A DNA stretch of 42,543 bases from Phycisphaerae bacterium (GTDB lineage: Bacteria; Planctomycetota; Phycisphaerae; UBA1845). The stretch covers positions 1-42,543 of the forward strand of contig JAJDDT010000025.1 of the NCBI GenBank assembly GCA_029260165.1, written 5' to 3'. The translations under genes were made by a program, and so were the position numbers. This document shows positions 42,543-42,543 of this stretch, one piece after another. The notes below the pieces were generated by a model. It was not told where the DNA came from and did not search any database. It saw only the letters and a program-made list of their open reading frames with translations. Every line of letters starts with the position of its first letter. Position 1 is the first letter of the stretch.

Positions 42543-42543
42543 A

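Noticed and set aside
1-42543. CRISPR arrays, rRNA and riboswitches
   Set aside because: No regularly spaced identical repeats, rRNA core sequences or recognisable aptamer cores were seen on reading.

Overview
The window looks like chromosomal DNA from a high-GC planctomycete, probably of the Phycisphaerae type. This is inferred from protein style, not from a marker gene. The clues are secreted proteins ending in dockerin-like DFDGD motifs, a hybrid PilMNOP/GspEFG machine, and a paired ketoacyl-synthase cluster. Layout: the left edge carries the N-terminus of an IS5-type transposase (1-72). From 458 to 6540 the plus strand encodes isoprenoid and cofactor genes (polyprenyl synthase, dxs, nadK), a GH114-like secreted protein and a THNG-repeat lipoprotein, closed by an intrinsic terminator. 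A minus-strand FAD dehydrogenase (6621-8231) diverges from a very large exported protein with three amidohydrolase-like units (8355-12464). From 16589 down to 12487 the minus strand holds a fatty-acid/polyketide-like cassette: hotdog dehydratase, long acyl carrier protein, second hotdog dehydratase, a ketoacyl synthase without its catalytic histidines, and an intact ketoacyl synthase. rpsA lies just upstream of it. The centre (33884 down to 18514, minus strand) is a tightly packed run of 16 genes. It starts with regulators (histidine kinase, stand-alone receiver, GAF-HD-GYP phosphodiesterase, GAF plus degenerate GGDEF, STAS protein). It continues with a type II secretion/type IV pilus-like machine: MshEN-containing GspE, GspF, PilM, PilN, PilO, PilP, GspG, an intrinsic terminator, then four minor pseudopilin genes. 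No secretin or prepilin peptidase lies in the window. The most notable reading is that cyclic-di-GMP turnover and a probable cyclic-di-GMP-binding motor ATPase are encoded in one transcription unit. From 34.1 to 37.0 kb there are a GNAT acetyltransferase, a small exported protein, a TSUP transporter, a DUF5658-like membrane protein and an isolated moaC. From 37.1 to 40.8 kb there are secreted proteins with dockerin-like ends, one of which is broken by an in-frame stop. The right edge is a tRNA-Ser(CGA) followed by a tyrosine recombinase that reads towards the tRNA and runs off the window, the usual signature of an integrated element starting there.
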